64,000 nt of DNA from Roseimaritima multifibrata (GTDB lineage Bacteria > Planctomycetota > Planctomycetia > Pirellulales > Pirellulaceae), in assembly GCF_007741495.1 (NCBI RefSeq), contig NZ_CP036262.1, positions 2,542,001-2,606,000 of the forward strand. The letters run 5' to 3'. Position 1 is the first letter of the stretch. Each line of letters starts with the position of its first letter. Of the stretch, positions 9,668 to 18,356 are shown in pieces. The position numbers and the translations under genes were made by a program. Below the pieces are notes generated by a model. That model was given only the letters and a program-made list of their open reading frames with translations, did not search any database and was not told the DNA's origin.

Positions 9668-9999
9668 GTGAAGGGTTTGGTCTTTCGATACGAAAATAGG
9701 GGCCGCGTACCTTGGAGGAGCGAATGCAATTGTAGCGGAACCGCGAAGCCCTGAATGACGCGGACTGAAGGTGGCGGAACACAATCGTTACGCTCGCAGC
9801 AGGCGTTCGTGCCGAGCCCCGAATCGCAAAGTCCATTCACGCTGGCTTCCCTCTCCAGCAAATTCCAGGCAAGTGGAATTTGCTAAGGATTTGAGCGAGA
9901 ACGGCCTGGGGACGCGTAAGAGAAAGCCGCTCCGAATCGCAACTTCTTGGCGATCGAGTATCGGTTCACCCTACGGCCCTTAAGGTCTGCTGAAAACGC
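9668..9999. other. Intergenic region with one perfect hairpin
   Basis: No gene is supported here. Positions 9857-9884 form an 11-bp perfect inverted repeat (AGCAAATTCCA and its complement) with a 6-nt loop, downstream of the M24 peptidase. It has no U-tract on either strand, so it is at best a processing or weak termination structure. Confidence 0.5.
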
Positions 10000-11133
10000 T
10001 TAGGTCCAGTCCAGACCGGTTGGCAGATGATTCAGGTTCAAAGGCCCGTCGGCAGCGACCACGACCATATCTTCCAGCCGGACGGCGCCATCGCGGCGAC
10101 CGTACAGTCCAGGTTCGACCGTGAAGACTTCCCGTTCCAGCAGCCGTCCACCACCATCGTCCAGAAGGATCGGTTCGTGGACTTCCAGACCGATACCGTG
10201 TCCGGTGCCGTGCTGGATCGTTGGTTCGTCGCTGACTTTTCCACGGGACAGTTTGAAACCGTGTCGCTGTTGCACCTCAATGACCGCTTGGTGGACTTCG
10301 GCTGCAGTGTTCCCTGGGGAGAGCATCGCAATCCCTGCGGCTTTGGCTTCGCAGACCGCTGCATGCATCGCCAATACGGTATCCGACGGAGTTCCGTGGA
10401 CGACCGTGCGAGTGCAATCGCCCCAGTAACGCGTCGAATCGTCGCGAGGGTAAAGATCGACGATGATCGGAACCCCCGATCGCAGAGGGCCTGTACCGCT
10501 GTGGTGGCAGTCGGCGACTTCGGGAGCGGTTGCCACAATGGCTCCGTGCCCCATGCTGAAATTACGATCAAGGAAAAAGCGGGCTGCTAAGGCTCGAGCT
10601 TTTTCGCTTGTCAGAATTTCGCCGGCATGCATCAGTTGATCTTCGGAATCGACTTCGCAGTGTGCGATCAGTTCGCAGAGGTAACGGATTCCCTCTTCGG
10701 TAACTTTTTGAGCGTTCCGTAGGTTATCGATTTCGTGAAGGGATTTAACCCTCCGTTCCAGGACCCCTAAATCGGCATCGTATTCGATTCGAATATCACG
10801 CTCCATCAGCTGCCAAGCGAACAGGAACGGAAGGGAGCGATCGACGGTGATTTCCTTGACCCCTTCACGGACAAGGAACTCAGCGACCGCCTGTGCCGTG
10901 GCTGTTGCACGGTCGGCGTCCAGCCCACCTGCCGGAGTGAAATCAGCAGGCGAGTGGACGATCTGGCACTTTCCAGTCAATCGAGCACGCTCCGCTTCGA
11001 TGTCTCGAATAATAAGGGTTGTTTCCCCGTCGATTGAGATCCAAGCCGCTGGGTCACCTGCGGTAATTCCGACAACACGGAAGAGAGTTGGATTTTCGGC
11101 TGGGATTCCGGCTAGCAGAAGATTCTTAGGCAT
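10000..11133 (-). CDS. M24 family metallopeptidase (Xaa-Pro dipeptidase-like)
   Basis: The 377-residue protein has the creatinase-type N-terminal domain (1-130) and the pita-bread C-terminal domain. All metal ligands are visible: Asp in IIVDLYPRDD (D226), Asp in GDCTRTV (D239), His in GTGHGIGLEVHE (H312), Glu in FTVEPGLYG (E340) and Glu in VRLEDMVVV (E354). It should cleave peptides with proline at the second position. No signal peptide is seen, so it is probably cytoplasmic. It appears to be a single-gene unit. Confidence 0.88.
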   Translation of the reverse strand: MPKNLLLAGIPAENPTLFRVVGITAGDPAAWISIDGETTLIIRDIEAERARLTGKCQIVHSPADFTPAGGLDADRATATAQAVAEFLVREGVKEITVDRSLPFLFAWQLMERDIRIEYDADLGVLERRVKSLHEIDNLRNAQKVTEEGIRYLCELIAHCEVDSEDQLMHAGEILTSEKARALAARFFLDRNFSMGHGAIVATAPEVADCHHSGTGPLRSGVPIIVDLYPRDDSTRYWGDCTRTVVHGTPSDTVLAMHAAVCEAKAAGIAMLSPGNTAAEVHQAVIEVQQRHGFKLSRGKVSDEPTIQHGTGHGIGLEVHEPILLDDGGGRLLEREVFTVEPGLYGRRDGAVRLEDMVVVAADGPLNLNHLPTGLDWT

Positions 11134-11245
11134 GTTTTTGTTCGGATAGCGTTAAAAACGAGAGTTGCACGGGTGTCCAGCATAGCACTATTTCTTCTTT
11201 TTCATGAGAAACCTTGGTCTGGAGCTCCGTAATTTGACGAACTAC

Positions 11246-11273
11246 TTGCTGTCTACGAGAGTGGACTTAAAAT
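11246..11273 (+). promoter_or_regulatory. Predicted sigma70-type promoter of a small RNA candidate
   Basis: A TTGCTG box (11246-11251) and a TAAAAT box (11268-11273) are spaced by 16 bp, predicting a start near 11280. The downstream transcript would end at the terminator hairpin at 11447-11488. Confidence 0.45.
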
Positions 11274-11279
11274 GATGAC

Positions 11280-11488
11280 ATGAGCTGGCTAGTCCAGTTC
11301 ATATTTCCTTCGATCAATCACCGGCAGAGGGACCAATTTTCGGGCTGGCTTAAGCTATTGAAAGGCTTGTACAGAAGTACGCCGAAGCTTACGCCATTCT
11401 CCCAGCGGCTCTGTTCTTGCCGCCGACGATTGAAGGATATTATTAAAACCGGCCGTCACGGTGAATAACTGTGGCGGACGGTTTTTTT
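11280..11488 (+). ncRNA. Candidate structured small RNA, about 205 nt, rod-like (possibly 6S-like) or a leader RNA
   Basis: The segment folds by eye into three parts. A 5' hairpin (11282-11300) has stem GAGCTGG/CCAGTTC. A long rod spans 11306-11437: TCCTT/AAGGA, CAATC/GATTG, CGGCA/TGCCG, TGGC/GCCA, TAAGCT/AGCTTA, and a terminal GTAC hairpin with AGAA loop. A 13-bp terminator stem with seven T follows. The rod with an asymmetric internal loop around 11331-11341 resembles the overall shape of 6S RNA, but I see no diagnostic sequence. Because the AAA gene starts 126 bp downstream on the same strand, it may instead be an attenuating leader. Confidence 0.45.
11447..11488 (+). terminator. Strong Rho-independent terminator
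   Basis: The 13-bp stem AACCGGCCGTCAC / GTGGCGGACGGTT has one mismatch and one G-T pair and an 11-nt loop, and runs into seven T. No protein gene on this strand ends upstream, which is the main reason to suspect a small RNA or leader transcript here. Confidence 0.75.
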
Positions 11489-11613
11489 ATGCGCTGTCGG
11501 TTTCGGGTCGTCGCGATAGGGAGTCCCATCTTGTAGAGTGGGGGGGCATTCGAAACGGAGTCGTAAGGGTTTACGGGCTTCGTTCCATTCCGCTGAATTC
11601 TGATAACCTGGGT

Positions 11614-13287
11614 ATGCTGGACGACAACGATCTAACGGCTCAATTGTTTCGCGTGCTACGCGATTGTCGCAAGTTGTACGTCAACAGTGCGAAGCAGTTG
11701 GCACGGCGCCATCCGCATCTCTGCTTGGTCCCCCCGCAAGCCTTGGTCCCCATGATGGATGACCTTCATCGAGGCTTATTGGTCAAGGTTTACACCACGG
11801 TTGTCCGCAGTGATGGGCGTTGGAGCCGGACGGAAAAATATGTTGGGTCGGTCCTGATCGAACACCTTTGGGACCAGAAGCTGACCGGCAAAGATCTTCG
11901 CGATGCGGCCGAGAATCTGCTGGAACAAGCCGACAAACTTCACTGGGAATCGTTGGTGCAGCCGTTTGTGCAGTACCCACCCCTCCGCGATGCGCGTGCC
12001 CATGTCGAAACCATTGTCATGCGGTTGGCGAACCTGGTTGCCAAATGTGATGGTTTGACCTCTCCGGAAGAAACGATCACCCTGCATACGCTTCAACAAG
12101 AAATCGATCTGGCGCTACGCCCCGAATCGATTGATGAAACCGCTCCGCTGGAAAGTAATACGGTCCAGCAAAGGCCGGCGGGTGGGAGCCGGACGCAGGC
12201 CGTCAATTCGGTCAAGCAAGCCGCCGTTGAACCGGCAGCGACGCTTACTTCCGCCGATGCGGTAGACCGTCAAAGCGACGTGGATGAAAAGACTGCGGAA
12301 CAGCGTTTGGCCGATGCCTTGGCTGAGCTGCAAAAATTGATTGGGCTGGAAGATGTTAAAGCGAGACTCGATTCGCTGGCCAATTTTCTTCGCCTGCAAA
12401 AACAACGGGAGCAGGCGGGGTTGTCGACGATGCCGATCAGCCTGCACATGTCTTTTGTCGGGAATCCCGGAACCGGCAAGACCACGGTCGCTCGAATTGT
12501 GGGGCAGATACTGTCTGCGATGGGAGTTCTAGCGAAAGGGCATTTGGTCGAAACCGACCGAAGTGGTTTGGTTGCCGAGTACGCTGGTCAGACCGCTGTA
12601 AAAACCAACAAACTTTGCGATTCCGCTCGGGATGGTGTGCTCTTTATCGATGAAGCCTACAGTTTGGTCGACGCTTCAGGCGACGACGCGTTCGGACGCG
12701 AAGCCATTCAGACGCTGCTTAAGCGAATGGAAGATGATCGAGATCGATTGGTTGTGATCGTGGCGGGATATCCGGATGAAATGGATCAGATGATCCGGAC
12801 CAATCCGGGGCTTTCATCAAGGATCAATCATCGACTGAAATTTGATGATTACGGACCCGCCGATTTGGGCCGAATCTTTGGGATCTTGTGCGATGCCAAC
12901 CAGTACCGACTGCCTGCACAAAGCCGCCGGCGGCTATTGGTGGGGTTGGACGAATTGCATCGTGAACGGGACCGGCATTTTGGAAATGGTCGGTTGGCTC
13001 GGAACACCTTTGAGGATTGCGTCCGGCGGTTGGCCGATCGAATCGCAAGCGTGGTTCCGCTGACTGAAAAACTGTTGACGGAACTGAGCCCCGAGGACAT
13101 TGTGGTTCCGGGGTTATCGGATCGCGAGTTGCAGAAGTTGCTGGAACAGCCGATGACCCTGCGGGTTACCTGTACCAAGTGCGGTAAGAGACTGCGGGTT
13201 CGTGGATCGTTGCTCGGAAGGACCGCTGCGTGTCCGAAATGCGAGACAAAATTCCGAGTCGACTGGGCCGATGTCGAACGCTCGTAG
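11614..13287 (+). CDS. TerB-like / AAA+ (CbbX-SpoVK type) / zinc-ribbon ATPase
   Basis: The 557-residue protein has three parts. The N-terminal region (about 60-170) contains a TerB-like helical pattern ending in LVAKCDGLTSPEE. After a variable linker comes a CbbX/SpoVK-type AAA+ domain with Walker A GNPGTGKTT (283-291), Walker B LFIDEAY (343-349) and arginine-containing NPGLSSRINH. The C-terminus is a four-cysteine ribbon (CTKCGKR and CPKCETKFRV) of the MJ0042 type. The ATG at 11614 is used; the open frame extends to a GTG inside the terminator at 11461, which is unlikely. It may remodel an enzyme complex; the target is unknown. Confidence 0.85.
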   Translation: MLDDNDLTAQLFRVLRDCRKLYVNSAKQLARRHPHLCLVPPQALVPMMDDLHRGLLVKVYTTVVRSDGRWSRTEKYVGSVLIEHLWDQKLTGKDLRDAAENLLEQADKLHWESLVQPFVQYPPLRDARAHVETIVMRLANLVAKCDGLTSPEETITLHTLQQEIDLALRPESIDETAPLESNTVQQRPAGGSRTQAVNSVKQAAVEPAATLTSADAVDRQSDVDEKTAEQRLADALAELQKLIGLEDVKARLDSLANFLRLQKQREQAGLSTMPISLHMSFVGNPGTGKTTVARIVGQILSAMGVLAKGHLVETDRSGLVAEYAGQTAVKTNKLCDSARDGVLFIDEAYSLVDASGDDAFGREAIQTLLKRMEDDRDRLVVIVAGYPDEMDQMIRTNPGLSSRINHRLKFDDYGPADLGRIFGILCDANQYRLPAQSRRRLLVGLDELHRERDRHFGNGRLARNTFEDCVRRLADRIASVVPLTEKLLTELSPEDIVVPGLSDRELQKLLEQPMTLRVTCTKCGKRLRVRGSLLGRTAACPKCETKFRVDWADVERS

Positions 13288-13311
13288 GATCCTCGCTCTG
13301 CCTTCCCAAGC

Positions 13312-13387
13312 CTGCCGATTGAGCGTTTGCCGATTGAGCGTTTGCCGATTGAGCGCTTGCCGATTGAGCGCTTGCCGATTGAGCGTG
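13312..13387. repeat. 15-bp minisatellite
   Basis: About five tandem copies of GCCGATTGAGCGTTT (some with GCGCTT) occur 25 bp after the AAA gene stop and before the end of the convergent hydrolase gene. Period 15 keeps frame, but no coding role is supported. Confidence 0.9.
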
Positions 13388-13422
13388 CGCGATCCGAATC
13401 GAAACGCTGACCGGCTGGCAAT

Positions 13423-14265
13423 TTAGAGCGTCTGAAACAGACGATGCATGCCACTGTAAAGATCGGGTGGTGGGGGGACATTGTGCGTCAGTCCCTCGAT
13501 CCGCAGGAATGTCTTCTCTTTCGAACGACTGGCTGCAAACAGTTTTTCGCCCGATTCGAACGGAAGGATTTCGTCGGCCGTTCCGTGCAACTGAAGCAGC
13601 GGACCGCTGTAGACGGTGATCCGTTCGTGGGATGGGTAGCGATTTCGCATCAGCCAACGGATCGGGAAGATCGGGTACATTCCCGCTGCAACGTCGACCA
13701 TCGAATGAAACGTCCGGTCTAGGATCAGAGCCGAGGCCCCTTCCGTTGCGGCGTTTGCGACGGCAACGCCTCCTCCTAGCGAACGACCGTAAAGGACGAT
13801 TTGATCGGCGGGAATTCCAGCTCGCTCGGCAAGCCAGCGCTGCGCAGCAACCCCGTCTTGAAGAACTCCGATTTCTGTCGGGCTCCCTTCGCTTTTGCCG
13901 TATCCGCGATAGTCAAATACGAAGACGTTCGCATTGAATTCTGACCTTAGGCTGGACATTTCGTTCCCCAGGTCGGAAACGTCTTCGGCATTTCCGTGAA
14001 AGAACAGAATGGTTCGTTCGGGTTCCCCGTGGGGGAAGTACCAACCATGAAGAGCGGTCCCGTCGCTGGAATCGAACGTGACGTCTTCGAATGCTAGATG
14101 TTTGGGGGACCAGTCCGCTGAACTTGGGTCGGGGCTGGGATAGACCAGCTTCGTTTCAAAGGCGACTAGCATGAGCATCGCTCCGCCATAAAAAATAGCG
14201 ATCCGATAGATCCAACGACGTAGGAGTGACGGGGACCGATCGGGTGGGGAGGTTTGCGTCGACAC
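13423..14265 (-). CDS. Membrane-anchored alpha/beta hydrolase (BEM46/ABHD13-like)
   Basis: The 280-residue protein has an N-terminal hydrophobic anchor (about 18-36, WIYRIAIFYGGAMLMLVAF), the oxyanion strand ILFFHGNAEDVSD, the nucleophile elbow GRSLGGG (Ser162), the acid in HGTADEILP (Asp231) and the histidine in GLTHN (His261). The complete triad suggests an active serine hydrolase at the membrane. The substrate is not predictable. The start is GTG at 14265; no in-frame ATG precedes the anchor. Confidence 0.85.
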   Translation of the reverse strand: MSTQTSPPDRSPSLLRRWIYRIAIFYGGAMLMLVAFETKLVYPSPDPSSADWSPKHLAFEDVTFDSSDGTALHGWYFPHGEPERTILFFHGNAEDVSDLGNEMSSLRSEFNANVFVFDYRGYGKSEGSPTEIGVLQDGVAAQRWLAERAGIPADQIVLYGRSLGGGVAVANAATEGASALILDRTFHSMVDVAAGMYPIFPIRWLMRNRYPSHERITVYSGPLLQLHGTADEILPFESGEKLFAASRSKEKTFLRIEGLTHNVPPPPDLYSGMHRLFQTL

Positions 14266-14366
14266 AACTGGTTTTCGAAATCGGAGGAAGCGTCCGCGAT
14301 TCGCTCGCTCAGTGAGACATTCTGCCGAATCGAATGACGATTGCTGCGGAACCTAATAAGAGGGCT

Positions 14367-14642
14367 CTAAACGGGGTCGGCGACGTTGTCACGGAGTGAT
14401 GGAATAATGACGGAGCCGACGATCAGGATCATCACCGTAAACATGTGCAGCAACCAAGTATGATCGCAATTCACGACGGTTCGAGCTGTCAAAATCGTTT
14501 GCAAGGCAAAAGCGAAGATGAAAAATCGGTCGGTTAGTCGAGTCGCTGGCCCAACCGACAATTTGCTGGCAAACATCGCAAGGATGGCCAACAACGGAAA
14601 GCCCAACGTATTCATGCCCTCTGCAACCGCGAATAAATCCAT
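14367..14642 (-). CDS. Small membrane protein, unknown function
   Basis: This 91-residue protein has three hydrophobic segments (near residues 8-26, 37-56 and 62-82), ending SLRDNVADPV. I do not recognise the family. The start at 14642 is well supported by AGGAG 9 nt upstream of the ATG; the open frame continues further upstream but without a ribosome-binding site. Confidence 0.6.
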   Translation of the reverse strand: MDLFAVAEGMNTLGFPLLAILAMFASKLSVGPATRLTDRFFIFAFALQTILTARTVVNCDHTWLLHMFTVMILIVGSVIIPSLRDNVADPV

Positions 14643-14967
14643 TCTAGCGTTCTCCTGGCAGATGATCACAATTCGAGAAATAGGTGCTTAGGAAAAACGG
14701 TCTTCGACGGGACAGTCTTGATGCTAGCGAAAGCGATCGACCGGCAGCTCCTCGGCACGCGTCCTCCTGACGCTTGGTTACCTTCGCAGGTATGCCCCGG
14801 TTCGTGAAGTTCAATTCTTGAGAACAAAAAAAATAATTCAGGGTGAAAATTCGTTTCAGGCGGGAAAAACGGAAAACTTTCTCTAAACCGCCAGGATGGG
14901 ATAACCGATACAAACCGTACACCGCTTGGGCGGTGTCCCATTCCTTTGTCCGCTGTGAGATCCTCTT
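14643..14967. other. Divergent intergenic region, no gene seen
   Basis: This separates the small membrane protein from the lipoprotein-like gene. It should hold both promoters. I see no convincing structure or gene in it. Confidence 0.5.
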
Positions 14968-15393
14968 ATGATGGCCGTCCGCTCTGTCTTCACTCGTGAT
15001 CGCTATCTCCTATTGGCTCTCGTAGCCGTGGTTTGCTCTGGTTGCCGGATTTGCGCTAGCCCAGACCTGGATTCCTACACGACCTACGGAGGTGCCTGGG
15101 AGCGTACCGATCGAGACCATGGCAGGGTGGGAAGCGTCTTCGATCCCGCTGGGGTTCGCGTCGCAGGAGAGCCGGTCAATACCGAAACGGATTCTCCGAA
15201 ACCGTTCGAGCCGAAAGGCCCGTCACTCGATGATGTCGATGGCCCCACGGATGAACTGCAGGATGGCCGCCCACAGATTGACGATGTCCCAAAAGAACGT
15301 CGCGGTAGTCCAGAAGACCTTCGCGATTTAGAACTAGAAGACATTCAAGTCGAATTGATGGAAGCACCGCCACTCGTGCTGCCATCGGCATAA
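14968..15393 (+). CDS. Short secreted or lipoprotein-like protein with acidic tail
   Basis: The 141-residue product begins with an Arg-containing N-region and a hydrophobic stretch (YLLLALVAVVCSGC) ending in a cysteine, which looks like a weak lipobox. The next segment, SYTTYGGAWERTDRDHGRVG, resembles short planctomycete secreted proteins as far as I recall. The rest is Asp/Glu/Pro-rich and probably disordered. No enzymatic motif is present. Two ATG codons are adjacent at 14968 and 14971. Confidence 0.6.
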   Translation: MMAVRSVFTRDRYLLLALVAVVCSGCRICASPDLDSYTTYGGAWERTDRDHGRVGSVFDPAGVRVAGEPVNTETDSPKPFEPKGPSLDDVDGPTDELQDGRPQIDDVPKERRGSPEDLRDLELEDIQVELMEAPPLVLPSA

Positions 15394-15408
15394 CAAGGCG
15401 AACCGTCT

Positions 15409-15876
15409 CTAAGTCTGCGTGAGGTTACGGACGCACATCAAGAAGTGAGTCCGATCGATCGGTTTTGCGACCAGGCAATTACAGTCCAGTCCTTGGCAGC
15501 GACCGTTGTTGGTATCGGCAGCGGTGACAGCGATGATCGGCGTTTCGATTTCCGCCTCGCGAATGATGGCGATCGCATCGTAGCCCGATAGAACCGGCAT
15601 CTGCAGGTCCATCAAAATCAAATCGTAGGGATGCTCGATTCGTTCCGGATCAAAAACCTTCTCGACCGCCTCCTGCCCGTTGTTAGCCACTTCGATCCGT
15701 TTGAAGCTGTCTCGAAGGTACTGCTTCAGCAAAAACTGAATCGAACGTGTATCGTCCACGATCAACACCGAATCTCGATCGGGATGAGGGATTTGCCTTT
15801 GCGGGTTTCGCTGGTTTATGGAAGCAATCAATGGACCCCTGCTCGGTTCGATTGGTAGCAGATCAGTACCTGCCAT
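15409..15876 (-). CDS. Single-domain response regulator (receiver only)
   Basis: The 155-residue protein has an unstructured N-terminal tail of about 35 residues and one CheY-like receiver domain. Visible residues are the acidic pair LIVDD (41-42), phosphoacceptor Asp in LMDLQMP (D90), Thr in AVTAAD (T118) and Lys in VAKPI (K138). There is no output domain, so it should act by protein contact. No kinase gene is adjacent; the LOV kinase at 30.6 kb is the only sensor kinase in the window, and pairing is speculation. Confidence 0.88.
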   Translation of the reverse strand: MAGTDLLPIEPSRGPLIASINQRNPQRQIPHPDRDSVLIVDDTRSIQFLLKQYLRDSFKRIEVANNGQEAVEKVFDPERIEHPYDLILMDLQMPVLSGYDAIAIIREAEIETPIIAVTAADTNNGRCQGLDCNCLVAKPIDRTHFLMCVRNLTQT

Positions 15877-16226
15877 TCGGAATTCAGTAGCCGATCCGGT
15901 AGATCCGAAAAGTGGTTAGGATTCGCCGCATCACACTTGGCCACAAGAACCAATAATGTGACTGCAATGATTGTGCCAATTAGCATTGTTTCTGGTTCAA
16001 TCTGCCGCTCGCAAGCGAATTAGCACGATCCAGGGGGAAATTTCTCGGATCGATGCGAAGAGTGATCGAGAATGGACCAGTTGGTTGTTCGGCTTGCAAC
16101 CATCCTGGCAAATTCGAAACAGAAGCTTTTTGCGCGATCGCGTGGCGTAATTTTTGTTGTCCACGGCAGGGCAAAACGTTTCTTGCTTTCGTCTGGCTCC
16201 GGTTTGAAATCACCGGGGAGGAAGAC
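15877..16226. other. Gene-free stretch left of the cassette array
   Basis: Upstream region of the receiver gene running into the truncated transposase. No gene, attC site or clear hairpin is seen. Confidence 0.5.
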
Positions 16227-16412
16227 CCGCAATCGCTTGGCCTCTTCGCTCCTCATGCCCCCGTACTGGGCTCGCCAGCGGCTTAGTGTCGCTTCACTGA
16301 CCTCAAGGGATTGCAGCACTTCGCCAACGCTCTTGCCAGCCACCAACATCGTGTCGGCGTCGCGTAGCTTCTTGATAATCGGTTCAGGTGAATGTCGTCG
16401 TTTCTTGCTCAC
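16227..16412 (-). pseudogene. IS3-family transposase OrfA fragment
   Basis: The N-terminal 61 residues (MSKKRRHSPEPIIKKLRDAD, then GEVLQSLEVSEATLSRWRAQ and YGGMRSEEAKRL) are the helix-turn-helix part of an IS3-type OrfA. The similarity stops at EEAKRL; the sequence then reads into unrelated DNA, and OrfB is absent. This is a remnant of an insertion sequence at the left edge of the integron cassette array. Confidence 0.8.
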
Positions 16413-16602
16413 GAAAAATCGTTTGCCGAAATTGGTTCTAGACCTTCATAGCACCTGGATCAGGTTATGGCGAGCATTCCAGCTAGGCGTGGATTAGAAC
16501 GCAGGAAAAAATGATTGCTTCAAGTGCGGATCGATGCATGTTCTGCTTAACTCCACGTCAGTTAATGGACGCAGCTAAAACGGGGTGCTGCGATGATATT
16601 TT

Positions 16603-16866
16603 TTAGAGCGTCTTTCGCAAACGCTTGATCGCGATGATCGTGAGATTCACGGGGCGGGGCTGCTCTTCCAATTCGAAAAACCAAACTTCGCCGCTCGCGT
16701 GCACCACGTAGTTCTTGTGATGGGCGTAATGCACACCGAACGATTTGCCAATCGCATCGACATTGCATGCCCTTAACATACGGGCCGAAATGGAGCCGAA
16801 CAAAAAGCATCGATGCCGAGGCGTGGAGGAGCGGCGACACGCATCAAGGTTCACGATCCTAATCAT
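16603..16866 (-). CDS. Small cassette ORF, unknown (copy 1)
   Basis: This 87-residue frame starts at ATG 16866 and runs through the attC-like site 1. The segment ARMLRACNVDAIGKSFGVHY is repeated almost unchanged in the second cassette copy at 17.8 kb. Another frame (from 16840) is also conserved between the two copies, so the true reading frame, if any, is not decided. Upstream lies a large palindrome. Confidence 0.3.
   Translation of the reverse strand: MIRIVNLDACRRSSTPRHRCFLFGSISARMLRACNVDAIGKSFGVHYAHHKNYVVHASGEVWFFELEEQPRPVNLTIIAIKRLRKTL
16632..16717 (-). other. attC-like site 1 (degenerate)
   Basis: It has ATTCACGGGGCGG, TTCCAATTC, CGCCGCTCGCGTGCA and a GTTCT end; the left core is poorly conserved. 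Confidence 0.55.
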
Positions 16867-16940
16867 TCGCGTAAATTAGCGTCATTCGCGGGCAAAAATA
16901 TGCGCGCAATATTGCCCGCTAATAACGCCAATTTCGCGAA
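16865..16940. repeat. Nested palindrome upstream of cassette ORF copy 1
   Basis: The core GCGGGCAA/TTGCCCGC is nested in ATTCGCG/CGCGAAT. The same structure occurs at about 17938-18012 upstream of the second copy, so it moved with the cassette. Confidence 0.7.
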
Positions 16941-17088
16941 TAGATGCGCCAGGTTGCCCTAGCCCGGAACGACCAATGACTGCCCTGTAGCCCTAGGCGA
17001 CTACGAAAACGGCAAGAGAACGCTGGGCTGCAAGAAGCGAGCGACCACCAAGAGCATTCATTGCCAGCATGGACGGTGCGTCAACTGG

Positions 17089-17179
17089 CAAGAACGTCCG
17101 GGCTAATCGGGCATGGGGAGACGACTTTCCATTTGTAAAACCGTGCAAGCCGTGCTCCGTGTGCACGGCATTGTTATTG
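17089..17179 (-). other. attC-like site 2
   Basis: Plus strand: AAGAACG start, TTTCCATTTG, complementary arms around CCGTGCAAGCCGTG, GTGCACGG, end GTTATTGC. The stop codon of the upstream cassette gene lies in this end box. Confidence 0.8.
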
Positions 17180-17674
17180 CTTTTGCTTTGCGTCGTCCAA
17201 GATCTTACCAAGTCTATCATGCAAGAACGACAGATTCTTCAGCCGGAACTCGGTAATGCCTCCTGTCTCGATCTCTCGGCTCAGCGAATCTATGGAATCG
17301 GCACAAGCTCGAATCCGCATTTGAGTGATCGAAAGGCCGTCGTGTTTTTTCAGCCAAGCAGCTGCGTTCTGCTCACTTAGTGCGTAGTGATCACGAAAAC
17401 CCTTTGGCCAAGCACTCTCGATTTGGTATTGAATGATCTCGAATGATACTCGCCCGATCGTTGGCTTGTGGATGGTTGCCCCGTGGAACAATCCATTGTC
17501 AATGACGGTTTTGTCGTTGATGCGTCCCAGCAGCGCGGGAAACGCCTCTGTCCCCGCGTCACTTAAAGTGTCATGTGCGTGGCTGGCCGTCTTCGGGTCA
17601 GCAGCAAGCTTGTCGATAGCAGCATCGTAGTCGGCTGAAACTAAAAATGCGGTAAGGGCGATAACTGCGTACAT
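17174..17674 (-). CDS. Cassette gene: secreted protein of unknown function
   Basis: The 166-residue product starts with a short hydrophobic segment (MYAVIALTAFLVSADYDAAI) that could be a signal peptide. The remainder is helical and unrecognised, with SDAGTEAFPALLGRINDK and a C-terminal region ending GKILDDAKQKQ. Its TAA falls within the R-box of attC-like site 2, the usual arrangement for integron cassettes. attC-like site 3 lies immediately upstream, so this is a one-gene cassette. Confidence 0.65.
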   Translation of the reverse strand: MYAVIALTAFLVSADYDAAIDKLAADPKTASHAHDTLSDAGTEAFPALLGRINDKTVIDNGLFHGATIHKPTIGRVSFEIIQYQIESAWPKGFRDHYALSEQNAAAWLKKHDGLSITQMRIRACADSIDSLSREIETGGITEFRLKNLSFLHDRLGKILDDAKQKQ

Positions 17675-17689
17675 CTACGATCTCAGTGC

Positions 17690-17778
17690 AATAACGGTTG
17701 TGGTCACACGGCGGCGATCCGCGATCGTTGCTTGCACGAATCGACGCTGCCGCCGCTCGCGTGCACCACGTAGTTCTT
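17690..17778 (-). other. attC-like site 3
   Basis: Plus strand: ATAACGG start, GGTCACACGGCGGCG arm, complementary GCCGCCGCTCGCG, GTGCACCACG, end GTTCTTG. Confidence 0.75.
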
Positions 17779-18356
17779 GTGATGGGCGTAATGCACACCG
17801 AACGATTTGCCAATCGCATCGACATTGCATGCCCTTAACATACGGGCCGAAGTGGAGCCGAACAACAAGCATCGATACCGAGGCGTGGAGGAGCGGCGAC
17901 ACGCATCAAGGTTGACCGCGCATCACGAGCCGTATCATTCGCGTAGATTAGCGTCATTCGCGGGCAAAAACATGCGCACAATATTGCCCGCTAATAACGC
18001 CAATTTCGCGAAAGTTTACTGAGCGCACCACCAAACGCCAAATTCGTCTACACATGATTCCGCACGGAAGTCGCCCTTTTCGTTTGGTTCGTCTATTTCG
18101 CGGTTGAACCATGACCGTACACCAATCCGCATTGCCAGAAAGAATGACAACCGCGAAAAACACGAAACACGCGAAAGTAAGGACAACGGCAACAAATCAT
18201 GTAAATCGCCACCCGCATCGAAACCCGATAACAGTTCGCGACAGCCATGCGAGTGCTGCCATCATTCAAGACGCGGCAAAACCGAAACCGAACGCGTCAA
18301 TCATTTGCCTGCCCAAGACGTTGACGCTAGAAGAACTCTTCACCCAACGAATGATT
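17779..18356. other. Second copy of the small-ORF cassette plus unassigned DNA
   Basis: Positions 17779-18012 repeat 16718-16940 with a few changes, including the palindrome. The small ORF equivalent is shifted near its start (reads MIRLVMRGQP then stop). Positions 18020-18356 have open frames on both strands, but none has a start, composition or family resemblance that I would accept. Confidence 0.5.

Noticed and set aside
11280-11468. A 62-codon plus-strand frame in the region upstream of the AAA gene
   Set aside because: It lies entirely within the predicted structured RNA and overlaps its terminator; no ribosome-binding site precedes it.
16020-16412. Full-length IS3 element including OrfB
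   Set aside because: The OrfA similarity stops at residue 61 and no DDE-type OrfB frame is present on either side.
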